The translations under genes and the position numbers were made by a program. A model generated the notes under the pieces. It was not told where the DNA came from and searched no databases. It saw nothing but the letters and a program-made list of their open reading frames with translations. Positions 1 through 6,737 of a stretch of DNA of 7,922 bases are shown here, piece by piece. The stretch's first letter is position 1, and every line of letters starts with the position of its first letter. The DNA is from an uncultured Lachnospiraceae bacterium (lineage in GTDB: Bacteria > Bacillota > Clostridia > Lachnospirales > Lachnospiraceae): assembly GCA_902803745.1 (NCBI GenBank), contig CADCRB010000288.1:1-7922 (forward strand), read 5' to 3'.

Positions 1-951
1 CGAGATCCGGCTGAAGGCATCTACCAGGCGCAGAGGATTTCTGGCTACTGTAACAGGTTTCAGTCTCATATAACGATAACCTGAATTTTCCGCCAGAATA
101 CAGACCATCGTCATTATCAGAATATAAACGGTCGGCATAATGTACTCATGTATGAGAAGATATACTCCGTCCTGATCGCCGAGATAATATATCCTGCTGT
201 GAATAATGATCAAAAGCGTATAGATAATAAGCGAAACCGCATAAGCTGCATTGCCTGAAAATGGAGATCTGATCTTCCTTGCAAGAAGGTATGCAAATGC
301 CCCGCCGATAAAGATGTCCAGATTACAATAAAACGGAACAAAAACTCCCTGTGTCCAGTCCGCTCCGCTAAAGAGAAGAAAGAATCTGAGCACCAGTCCC
401 ATCAATGCAATGATCACAGAAAGGATCATTATCCTGACACCTCCCTTTGCTCTGTCAAGTTTTCTGCATATTAAAGCAATGAGCGGAGTTAAAAGATAAA
501 GCCAGGTAAGAGATGACACATACCAGGTAGCAGCTATGCTCGTGCATCCCGGCTCCCCCGAATATGTGAAGGTCAGGAGACGCCATATGGTTTCGGGGTA
601 GATCTGAAGAAAAGCCGGCTCAGATATCGTGAGCGCGATCAGATAAAAACACCACACAGGAAAAAGGACCTTAATAAATCTTCTGAAATAAAACTTCTTT
701 ATTCCCTGAGCATCCAGACTGTATCCCGGCTTTGATCCAAGAAAGCCCCTTATATTAAAGTAACCGCTTAAAAAGAAGAATACCCATACCGCACCATGAC
801 CGGCCGACTTCATGAACCAGTTGCTCCCGTTTATCACATATCCGTTCATACCGCTGAAGACGTTGGTATGAAAGACAAAGATCGTCAAAGCCGCTATTGT
901 TCTGATATAAGAAAACGGATCTACGAGATTCTTCTTTTGTTTCTTTTCCAT
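1..951 (-). CDS. Acyltransferase 3 family membrane protein, 3'-truncated by window edge
   Basis: I translated this frame by hand: it stays open from the ATG at 951 to the left edge, giving the first 317 residues. The family (OafA/YrhL type) consists of multi-pass membrane enzymes that transfer acyl groups, often acetyl, to cell-surface sugars or other acceptors. Visible signatures are the family's R-X10-H motif (Arg17, His28) in the first membrane segment, a GAVWVFFFLSGY stretch (residues 53-64), an FYFRRFIKVLFPVW stretch (87-100) and a WYVSSLTWLYLLTP stretch (143-156). Many further hydrophobic segments follow. The start is supported by AGGAAAGG seven bases upstream and by an in-frame stop at 988-990 with no start codon between. 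The family is usually about 330-380 residues when it lacks extra domains, so most of it is probably present. The acceptor cannot be told from sequence. It is transcribed divergently from the metal-efflux genes and probably unrelated to them. Confidence 0.9.
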   Translation of the reverse strand, partial: MEKKQKKNLVDPFSYIRTIAALTIFVFHTNVFSGMNGYVINGSNWFMKSAGHGAVWVFFFLSGYFNIRGFLGSKPGYSLDAQGIKKFYFRRFIKVLFPVWCFYLIALTISEPAFLQIYPETIWRLLTFTYSGEPGCTSIAATWYVSSLTWLYLLTPLIALICRKLDRAKGGVRIMILSVIIALMGLVLRFFLLFSGADWTQGVFVPFYCNLDIFIGGAFAYLLARKIRSPFSGNAAYAVSLIIYTLLIIIHSRIYYLGDQDGVYLLIHEYIMPTVYILIMTMVCILAENSGYRYMRLKPVTVARNPLRLVDAFSRIS

Positions 952-1007
952 TTTTTCACCTTTCCTGCCCGCAATTCTCTTCTCCGATCATGCCATACAT
1001 CAGTAGG

Positions 1008-1036
1008 TTGACAGCACCACCATAGTATAGTACACT
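1008..1036 (+). promoter_or_regulatory. Sigma-70/SigA-type promoter of the metal-efflux operon
   Basis: A perfect -35 box TTGACA (1008-1013) is followed, after exactly 17 bases, by TACACT (1031-1036), a four-of-six -10 match. This predicts transcription starting near 1043, about 70 bases before the HMA gene start at 1111. The 17-bp spacing argues against a MerR-type activator, whose promoters usually have 19-20 bp spacers. The -10 box lies in one inverted repeat and a second repeat covers the expected start, which is where a repressor operator would be. Confidence 0.6.
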
Positions 1037-1052
1037 ATAAACAATTAAACAA
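1024..1052 (-). promoter_or_regulatory. Candidate promoter for the acyltransferase gene
   Basis: On the minus strand TTGTTT (1047-1052) is followed after 17 bases by TATACT (1024-1029), a five-of-six match to the -10 consensus. The -35 match is weak. If real, it lies back to back with the plus-strand promoter and inside the same inverted repeats, so both directions could be controlled together. AT-rich intergenic DNA produces such matches easily, so this is tentative. Confidence 0.3.
1026..1039. repeat. Inverted repeat over the -10 box (possible operator half)
   Basis: TATAGT and ACTATA form perfect 6-bp arms around a 2-bp centre. The repeat overlaps the -10 boxes of both candidate divergent promoters. 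It may be part of a regulator site, but a 6-bp AT-rich palindrome could also arise by chance. Confidence 0.35.
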
Positions 1053-1065
1053 TCATTTAATTGTT
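1040..1065. promoter_or_regulatory. Perfect 10-bp inverted repeat, operator-like
   Basis: AACAATTAAA (1040-1049) and TTTAATTGTT (1056-1065) are exact reverse complements separated by CAATCA. The repeat covers the predicted transcription start of the metal-efflux operon. AT-rich dyads in this position are typical operators for ArsR/SmtB-type metal-sensing repressors, which often control Zn/Cd ATPase operons in Bacillota. The regulator family is inferred from this context only, since no regulator gene lies in the window. Confidence 0.5.
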
Positions 1066-1070
1066 GAATC

Positions 1071-1091
1071 GTTGCACATCTTCTGTGCAGC
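1071..1091 (+). promoter_or_regulatory. Leader RNA hairpin before the HMA gene
   Basis: GTTGCACA (1071-1078) can pair with TGTGCAGC (1084-1091) across the loop TCTTC, giving an 8-bp stem with one G-U pair. It lies in the predicted 5' leader and ends six bases before the AAAGGAG ribosome binding site (1098-1104). No T-run follows, so it is not a standard intrinsic terminator. It may affect mRNA stability or ribosome access, or may have no role. Confidence 0.35.
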
Positions 1092-1110
1092 AGCCTGAAA
1101 GGAGTCCCAA

Positions 1111-1329
1111 ATGAAAAAAAGCTATAAGATCGAAGTTGATTGCGCAAACTGCGCAGCAAAAATGGAGGAAGCGGCTAAAAAGACCGAAGGCGTAAAAGAT
1201 GCCGTCGTAAATTTTATGGCACTTAAAATGAATGTAGAATTTGAAGAGGGATCGGATCCCAAAGAAGTAATGCCCAGAGTACTTAGCAGCTGCAAAAAAG
1301 TCGAAGACGACTGCGAGATCTTTTTCTGA
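1111..1329 (+). CDS. Stand-alone heavy-metal-associated (HMA) domain protein
   Basis: This 72-residue protein is a single HMA domain, the ferredoxin-like fold that binds soft metal ions and passes them to P1B ATPases. The metal site is DCANC, with Cys11 and Cys14. An Asp just before the CxxC resembles the N-terminal domains of Zn/Cd/Pb ATPases (ZntA/CadA) more than copper chaperones. Two further cysteines near the C-terminus (Cys61, Cys68) could contribute to binding. The length equals one complete domain. The start has AAAGGAG six bases upstream. The ATPase gene begins 27 bp downstream and lacks its own HMA domain, so this protein probably serves as its detached metal-binding domain or a cytoplasmic chaperone. 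Metal identity is inferred, not shown. Confidence 0.92.
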   Translation: MKKSYKIEVDCANCAAKMEEAAKKTEGVKDAVVNFMALKMNVEFEEGSDPKEVMPRVLSSCKKVEDDCEIFF

Positions 1330-1356
1330 CAGATATCTTTTTCGTAGGGGGATTAT

Positions 1357-3315
1357 ATGAGCAAAAAACAAAAAATCACATTATTCAGGATCATCATATC
1401 CGCAGTACTTCTTGCAGTACTTCATTTTACGGACGAGCCTGTAAGCCTGGCAGCAGCTGCGATATCCTTTAAATTAGATACATATTTTTTTGTCAGCTAT
1501 ACCATATTGAGATTCATCCTGTATATGATCCCCTACTTCATAATAGGATATGATGTGATCCGCAAGGCGTTCAAGGGAATAAAAAACCGCCAGCCCATGG
1601 ATGAATCACTGCTAATGTGCGTCGCTACCCTTGGCGCTGTTGTTCTTGCCCTGTATCAGGATATCAACAGCGGACATGGAGGTTATGACGAAGCTATAGC
1701 AGTTATGCTCTTTTATCAGATTGGAGAATGGTTCCAGAGTGTAGCCGTAGGAAAAAGCCGCCGCAACATTTCGGAGCTGATGGACATACGACCGGATTAT
1801 GCCAATGTAGAAAAGGATGGCCGCATAGAACAGGTCGATCCGGACGAGGTGGAGATTGGTTCTGAGATCATTGTCAATCCCGGAGAAAAGATCCCTATTG
1901 ACGGTATCATCATCTCAGGCAACGGCACTCTCGACACAGCAGCCCTCACCGGTGAGAGCATGCCCCGCAGCATCAAAGAAGGCGATGAAGTCATATCGGG
2001 CTGCATCAATCTCACAAGTCCCCTCCGAATAAGGACCACAAAAGAATTCGGCGAATCCACAGTTTCAAAGATACTCGATCTGGTGGAGAATGCCTCTTCA
2101 CGAAAATCAAAATCCGAGAACTTTATCACGAAATTTGCGAGGATATATACTCCTGCTGTCGTTTATTCTGCCATAGCTCTTGCTCTGCTTCCTCCGATCA
2201 TACGCATACTGTTTCTGAATATGGATCCGGACTGGGGAAGCTTTGTCTACAGAGCTCTCTCATTCCTCGTCATTTCCTGCCCATGTGCTCTGGTAGTATC
2301 TATACCTCTGACATTCTTTGCCGGTATAGGAGGGGCAAGTCATGCTGGTATCCTCGTGAAGGGTTCAAATTATCTTGAAACTCTTTCGGAGGTTGATACT
2401 GTAGTCTTTGACAAAACCGGCACGCTGACCGAAGGTAATTTTGAAGTCGATGCTGTCCACCAAAATCCTATAAGCGAATCAGAACTTATCGAGATCGCAG
2501 CCATTGCTGAGTCTGCATCCAGTCATCCCATAAGCCTCAGTCTTAAGCGCGCCTATGGAAAGGAACCGGATCTATCCAGGGTATCAGAGATAGAGGAGAT
2601 AGCAGGTCATGGGATAAAGGCTGTCGTTGACGGCAAAAAAGTCGCAGTCGGAAACGCCGCACTTATGACTTTAGTCGGGGCCGACTATAAAGAATGTCCG
2701 GATGATATCGGCACCGTGATCCATATTTCAATAGACGGAATATATAGCGGCCACATTGTAATTTCGGATGTGATCAAGCCTCAATCTGCAGAAGCGATAA
2801 GATCTCTTAAAGCCTGCGGGGTAAACCGCACAGTGATGCTCACTGGAGATGCAGAGAAAATTGCCGGCAAGGTTGCAGCAAAATTAAATATCGACGAGGT
2901 ACACGCAGGACTCCTTCCCGCAGACAAGGTAGATAAAGTAGATGAGCTCATATCCCGTCAGACTGGAAAGGGTAAACTTGCTTTTGTCGGTGACGGTATC
3001 AACGATGCGCCTGTGCTATCACGGGCGGACATAGGGATAGCCATGGGTGCTATGGGATCTGATGCCGCCATTGAAGCAGCGGACGTAGTTTTAATGGATG
3101 ATGATCCTCTTAAGACAGCAGAAGCTATTAAACTTGCTAAAAGATGCCTTCGCATCGTCAAAGAAAATATCGCATTTGCCATAGGGATAAAGCTTATCTG
3201 CCTGCTGCTTTCTGCCCTCGGCCTCGCCGGAATGTGGATGGCTGTATTTGCTGATGTGGGAGTAATGATACTCTGCGTTCTAAATGCAGCAAGGACACTT
3301 ATAAAGAAGATCTGA
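1357..3315 (+). CDS. Heavy-metal translocating P-type ATPase (P1B, Zn/Cd/Pb type)
   Basis: A 652-residue P1B ATPase that uses ATP to pump soft divalent cations out of the cytoplasm, similar to CadA/ZntA. The core motifs are intact: actuator TGES (198-201), the membrane metal-binding CPC (308-310), the phosphorylation site DKTGT (Asp352), the His-Pro of the nucleotide domain (390-391), TGD (496-498) and GDGIND (545-550). Lys612 and Asp633 in the last two membrane segments (GIKLI and FADVGV) match the P1B-2 class and favour Zn/Cd/Pb over copper. About eight membrane segments can be placed: four before the actuator domain, two around CPC and two at the C-terminus. Membrane segments begin right after the start, so there is no N-terminal HMA domain; the gene just upstream encodes one separately. 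AGGGGG lies five bases before the ATG. The 3' end overlaps maf on the other strand by 17 bp. The exact metal cannot be fixed from sequence. Confidence 0.97.
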   Translation: MSKKQKITLFRIIISAVLLAVLHFTDEPVSLAAAAISFKLDTYFFVSYTILRFILYMIPYFIIGYDVIRKAFKGIKNRQPMDESLLMCVATLGAVVLALYQDINSGHGGYDEAIAVMLFYQIGEWFQSVAVGKSRRNISELMDIRPDYANVEKDGRIEQVDPDEVEIGSEIIVNPGEKIPIDGIIISGNGTLDTAALTGESMPRSIKEGDEVISGCINLTSPLRIRTTKEFGESTVSKILDLVENASSRKSKSENFITKFARIYTPAVVYSAIALALLPPIIRILFLNMDPDWGSFVYRALSFLVISCPCALVVSIPLTFFAGIGGASHAGILVKGSNYLETLSEVDTVVFDKTGTLTEGNFEVDAVHQNPISESELIEIAAIAESASSHPISLSLKRAYGKEPDLSRVSEIEEIAGHGIKAVVDGKKVAVGNAALMTLVGADYKECPDDIGTVIHISIDGIYSGHIVISDVIKPQSAEAIRSLKACGVNRTVMLTGDAEKIAGKVAAKLNIDEVHAGLLPADKVDKVDELISRQTGKGKLAFVGDGINDAPVLSRADIGIAMGAMGSDAAIEAADVVLMDDDPLKTAEAIKLAKRCLRIVKENIAFAIGIKLICLLLSALGLAGMWMAVFADVGVMILCVLNAARTLIKKI

Positions 3316-3874
3316 CAAGCCGGCGGTATACCTCAGCTACAGGCAGGCCCTTTACATTGCTGTAGTCTCCTTCTATACGCTCGACAAGTATTGCTCCTTT
3401 CCCCTGGATCCCGTATGAGCCGGCTTTGTCGAGCGGTTCTCCGCTCATGGCATATTCACGGAGGATCCCCTCATCGCTGTCATACATTTTGACATCGGTT
3501 CTTACATTAAATACATCTGTTTCCCGGTTTCCGCCCTTTTCAGGCGATATGATGGCCACCCCCGTATAGACAGAGTGAGTCTTTCCGGCAAGCATTTTAA
3601 GCATTTCATAAGCCTCTTTTTCATCCTTTGGCTTACCCAGTATCTTTCCATCAAGTGCCACTATGGTATCAGCACCAAGCACAGTTTCTCCGGGATGCTT
3701 TGAGGCAACCGCTTCCGCCTTTCTTTTTGACAGTTCCTCGACATACTTATCGGGTGCTGTTCCGCCTGGCATAGTCTCATCGACGTCCGAAGTATCTACA
3801 TCAAAAGGTATTCCTACCTGCCGAAGAAGCTCCCTTCGTCTGGGGGATCCGCTTGCAAGTATGCTCTTCTTCAT
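3299..3874 (-). CDS. maf: Maf family nucleoside triphosphate pyrophosphatase (dTTP/UTP type)
   Basis: A complete 191-residue Maf protein, a cytoplasmic enzyme that hydrolyses nucleoside triphosphates to the monophosphate plus pyrophosphate. It is thought to clear non-canonical nucleotides and is linked to septum inhibition. The N-terminal ASGSPRRREL (residues 7-16), GADTIV (67-72, Asp69 catalytic), GKPKD (80-84) and AGSYGIQGKGA (151-161) are the family signatures. DTIV and the YGIQG segment resemble the YhdE/B. subtilis Maf group (dTTP/UTP) rather than the YceF group (7-methyl-GTP). The start ATG overlaps the stop of the upstream 74-residue gene as ATGA, which suggests translational coupling; no strong separate ribosome binding site is seen. 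Its stop codon lies inside the 3' end of the convergent ATPase gene. Confidence 0.97.
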   Translation of the reverse strand: MKKSILASGSPRRRELLRQVGIPFDVDTSDVDETMPGGTAPDKYVEELSKRKAEAVASKHPGETVLGADTIVALDGKILGKPKDEKEAYEMLKMLAGKTHSVYTGVAIISPEKGGNRETDVFNVRTDVKMYDSDEGILREYAMSGEPLDKAGSYGIQGKGAILVERIEGDYSNVKGLPVAEVYRRLVRSSL

Positions 3875-4095
3875 TGCTGTCCGCCCATTTCCTTGATTTT
3901 ACTCAGAGCCTCGAGATCCTCCTGCGTTATTCTGATATTTGACGTCTTGGGCTCTGCTCCTGGTTTTGTCACTGTCATCTCAATTATCGTACCCTCAGGA
4001 AGCCCGGTCATCAGCTCGTTCCTTACAAAGGCCGCTGCCTTAGGATGAGCTTCCTCCAGATTCTTCACTATTCCCAGCATCATAAACGGATTCAT
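3871..4095 (-). CDS. Small protein of unknown function (74 residues)
   Basis: I do not recognise a named family. The protein is soluble-looking, with no signal peptide or membrane segment. An N-terminal part (about 1-30) could be helical. A likely beta stretch EGTIIEMTVTKP (34-45) follows, then SNIRITQEDLEALSKIKEM (52-70), which reads as a strand plus helix. It is probably a real gene: AGGGAGA sits five bases before the ATG, it starts 15 bp after the kinase stop, and its TGA overlaps the maf start by four bases, so it fits an operon on both sides. There are no cysteines or obvious catalytic residues, so a binding or structural role is more plausible than an enzyme; this is only inference. Confidence 0.78.
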   Translation of the reverse strand: MNPFMMLGIVKNLEEAHPKAAAFVRNELMTGLPEGTIIEMTVTKPGAEPKTSNIRITQEDLEALSKIKEMGGQQ

Positions 4096-4110
4096 TTTTC
4101 TCTCCCTCTG

Positions 4111-6678
4111 TCATAGTCCGTATGCCTTTGATATGGCATCGACCACTGATTCAAACATTTTGAGCAGATCATCAAATCCGCTCTCTATTACAGCTTCATT
4201 TCCTTCATTCGAGGCCTTTTCCTGCAGCGAGGACGCATCGGCCAAAGCATTTGCGCCGATAAGGCGTGAGGAGCTCTTTAATGCATGGACGACGATACCG
4301 TAATTCTTCCAGTCTTTTTCTGCATAATATCTCTCCATATCCTCTTTTCTTTCATCGGCGCTCAGCTTATATTCCTCCAGGATCATCTTGTATAATGCCT
4401 CGTCATGCTCACTGTACTTCATGCCGTCCTCGGGCTCTATCCCGCCTTTGCGAAGCAAAGTAAATGCATCCTGAGCGTTTTCCTCCTCTTCCTTCTCCTG
4501 AGTCTCCTCTTCCGTACAGGTGACCTTATCCTCCGGCAGATATTCCATCAGTTTATTCTTCAGCTCTCTGCTGTCTATGGGCTTAGACAGATAGTCCGAA
4601 AAACCTATAGCCAGATAGCGTTCCTTTGCTCCCGATATGGCATCTGCCGTAAGGCTGATAACTGGAGTATCACGGTTCAATCCCTTTTCCTGTTCCCGGA
4701 TTATCCTCATAGCCTCCGTTCCATCCATTTCAGGCATTCGCTGATCCATGAGGATGACATCATATCTCCTGCTTTCAGTCAGTCCTATAGCCTCTCTCCC
4801 TGACAAAGCTGTATCTATCTGAATCCCGGTATCTCTTAGTAAACCCTCTATTACCATCAGATTCATTTTTGTATCATCTACCACAAGGATATGCGCATCC
4901 TTTGCCCGGAAAATCTCCTTTTCCTGTTCCGCGCTCTCGATCCCCTTTTTATATTTTTCACGGAAATTTCCTACCGGATCCACGTTCACGACCTTTTGCG
5001 GAATAGTGATAGTAAAAGCAGATCCTTTCCCATAGACGCTCTCGACCTTTATGTCCCCGCCCATGAGTTCGAGCAGCCGCCGGGTTATGGCAAGCCCGAG
5101 CCCCGTACCTTCCACGGCAACATTCTGTTTCATATCCATTCTCTCAAATTTGCCGAAAAGCTTCCCTATATCCTCTTCCTTTATGCCGATGCCCGTATCC
5201 CTGACGACAAACGTGAGATCTAACATCTTTCCTGTTTCATACCCCTCATTATTACCGGCAGAAACAGACAGCGAAACCGAGCCCTGCTTCGTATATTTCA
5301 CAGCGTTGTTCAGAACATTTGTCAATATCTGTCTGACACGGATCTCATCCCCGTACAGACCGTCCGGCAGCATATCTTCCACATCAACGTTGTATTCGAT
5401 TCCTTTTTCCCGGGCCCTGAATATTATCATATTGCTCACGTCATTCAATACGGAGCTAAGCTCATAATTATTCTCCCGGATCTCCATCTTTCCCGCTTCT
5501 ATTTTGGAAAAATCAAGGATGTCATTGATTATTGCGAGAAGATTATTGCCCGCGCTGTCAATATTTCCGGCATAGCCTGTGATATCAGTAAAGATCTTTT
5601 TCAGATCTCCTTCGTTCTCCGGAGGCTTATCTCTCCCCCTTATACTTTCCTTCAGTATCATCTCATTCATACCAAGGACTGCATTTATGGGTGTTCGGAT
5701 CTCATGACTCATACTGGCCAGAAAATCACTTTTCGCCTCGTTAGAATGCTCTGCCACTCTTCTTGCTTCCCTAAGTCTGCTGTTTTCTGCTACCTTTTGT
5801 TCGAAATAGACCAGCATTATTGTCGCCAGCACAAGGGCTGCAATGACCATAGAGACAAGAAACAGTATTACCGGAATGATATCAAACACTCCTGCGCCGG
5901 AGCCGTTTCTGATCCCCTCCGACAGCATATCCCGTATCCAGATTCCGAGTAATACACCTCCGAAAGAGCATATGAGCGCAAACGAAACATATACGGTTTT
6001 CATTATATTCTGGAATTTTCTGTCAACAGGAATGTCCGATTCAGCAGGTTCTCCATCATATGTGTGCCCAATTGCCCATACAAGGAAAAAGCTGTCTAAA
6101 ATGCATAGCAGAGAACAAGGATAATACAGGTTTTCTATCCAGTTATAAAAGCACGAGGATGTCCACATCCCGAATTCGAAAAATGGATACAGAAATGTCG
6201 CCACCTGTACGATCGGAAATTTTGCTCCGTTCTTTTTTTCCTTCTGATACCAAAGCAGACCCTGGAGTGAAAAGCATTCTGTAGCTGTACATACAGTTAC
6301 CTGAAAAACACTGTTCAGTATTCCACCGAAAGGCAGATACAATATAAGCTGCAGGAGATTGACCGGTATGGGCACCAGCATAAGCGGATTGAAATAACGT
6401 CTCTCCTCCTTGTTTTTATTGCTGATCACAAGAATGAGTAAGGCCGCAAAACTGATATTCCATCCTAAATATGATAATGCATTGGAAGTATTGGGGTCGG
6501 CCCCCATGATCATAAGATAAGCTGTCCAGAAGTAGCTGCTTAGCAGATCTCCGAGAAAGAAGATCGACGCATGAAGCCATATTTTTCTTCTGCTTTCTAT
6601 ATATCCGAAAAGGCAGAGCAAAAGCAGGACAAAGATCGTACCAAGCTGTATGATATTTTCAATATAATCCATTATCAT
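4111..6678 (-). CDS. Membrane hybrid histidine kinase (7TM+2TM, HisKA-HATPase-REC-HPt)
   Basis: An 855-residue hybrid sensor kinase. Seven hydrophobic segments occupy about residues 8-206. Two more (about 227-249 and 265-292) enclose a short loop, and a helical linker (293-315) leads into the kinase core. The HisKA H-box SHEIRTP holds His325. The ATPase domain has the N-box (Asn454/Asn458), DTGIG (494-498) and GTGLG (524-528). The receiver has the acidic pair Asp601/Asp602, phospho-acceptor Asp645 (LMDQRMPEMDG), Thr677 and Lys699. After an acidic linker (722-740), the HPt domain carries His798 (HALKSSSRLIGA). All relay residues are intact, so a His-Asp-His relay to an unknown response regulator is expected. 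HisKA is unusually long between the H-box and the LLAIINDILDFSK helix. No extracellular domain larger than about 20 residues is apparent. The BMP-family gene 59 bp upstream may supply ligand sensing. Confidence 0.97.
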   Translation of the reverse strand: MIMDYIENIIQLGTIFVLLLLCLFGYIESRRKIWLHASIFFLGDLLSSYFWTAYLMIMGADPNTSNALSYLGWNISFAALLILVISNKNKEERRYFNPLMLVPIPVNLLQLILYLPFGGILNSVFQVTVCTATECFSLQGLLWYQKEKKNGAKFPIVQVATFLYPFFEFGMWTSSCFYNWIENLYYPCSLLCILDSFFLVWAIGHTYDGEPAESDIPVDRKFQNIMKTVYVSFALICSFGGVLLGIWIRDMLSEGIRNGSGAGVFDIIPVILFLVSMVIAALVLATIMLVYFEQKVAENSRLREARRVAEHSNEAKSDFLASMSHEIRTPINAVLGMNEMILKESIRGRDKPPENEGDLKKIFTDITGYAGNIDSAGNNLLAIINDILDFSKIEAGKMEIRENNYELSSVLNDVSNMIIFRAREKGIEYNVDVEDMLPDGLYGDEIRVRQILTNVLNNAVKYTKQGSVSLSVSAGNNEGYETGKMLDLTFVVRDTGIGIKEEDIGKLFGKFERMDMKQNVAVEGTGLGLAITRRLLELMGGDIKVESVYGKGSAFTITIPQKVVNVDPVGNFREKYKKGIESAEQEKEIFRAKDAHILVVDDTKMNLMVIEGLLRDTGIQIDTALSGREAIGLTESRRYDVILMDQRMPEMDGTEAMRIIREQEKGLNRDTPVISLTADAISGAKERYLAIGFSDYLSKPIDSRELKNKLMEYLPEDKVTCTEEETQEKEEEENAQDAFTLLRKGGIEPEDGMKYSEHDEALYKMILEEYKLSADERKEDMERYYAEKDWKNYGIVVHALKSSSRLIGANALADASSLQEKASNEGNEAVIESGFDDLLKMFESVVDAISKAYGL

Positions 6679-6684
6679 TTCGAT

Positions 6685-6691
6685 CCCCTCC
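6685..6691 (-). promoter_or_regulatory. Ribosome binding site that fixes the kinase start
   Basis: GGAGGGG on the minus strand lies six bases before the ATG at 6678. A second in-frame ATG two codons later (6670-6672) would be 12 bases away, so the first is preferred. The 59-bp gap to the preceding gene shows no convincing promoter or terminator, consistent with co-transcription. Confidence 0.65.
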
Positions 6692-6737
6692 GGTTCCGCG
6701 TTTCATAGGGGTTATTGTCCTGCTTCTCCGATAAAAT

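Noticed and set aside
1043..1110. A metal riboswitch in the leader of the efflux operon
   Set aside because: The leader is only about 70 bases with one simple hairpin; no multi-stem junction like the NiCo (czcD) or other known metal riboswitches can be seen.
956..1371. Minus-strand open frames opposite the HMA gene and the intergenic region
   Set aside because: They are antisense to the well-supported HMA gene and its promoter, and their products resemble no family.
3300..3345. A bidirectional intrinsic terminator between the ATPase gene and maf
   Set aside because: The GCCGGC near 3317 is a small palindrome without a longer stem or adjacent T-run, and the region is coding for maf.
4266..6284. 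Several plus-strand open frames of 65-138 codons within the kinase gene
   Set aside because: They are shadow frames of a fully motif-supported kinase on the opposite strand, with no ribosome binding site or recognisable product.
6660..6706. A possible short upstream reading frame (ATG at 6706, minus strand) overlapping the kinase start
   Set aside because: It is only about 15 codons, has no Shine-Dalgarno sequence, and the kinase has its own strong ribosome binding site.
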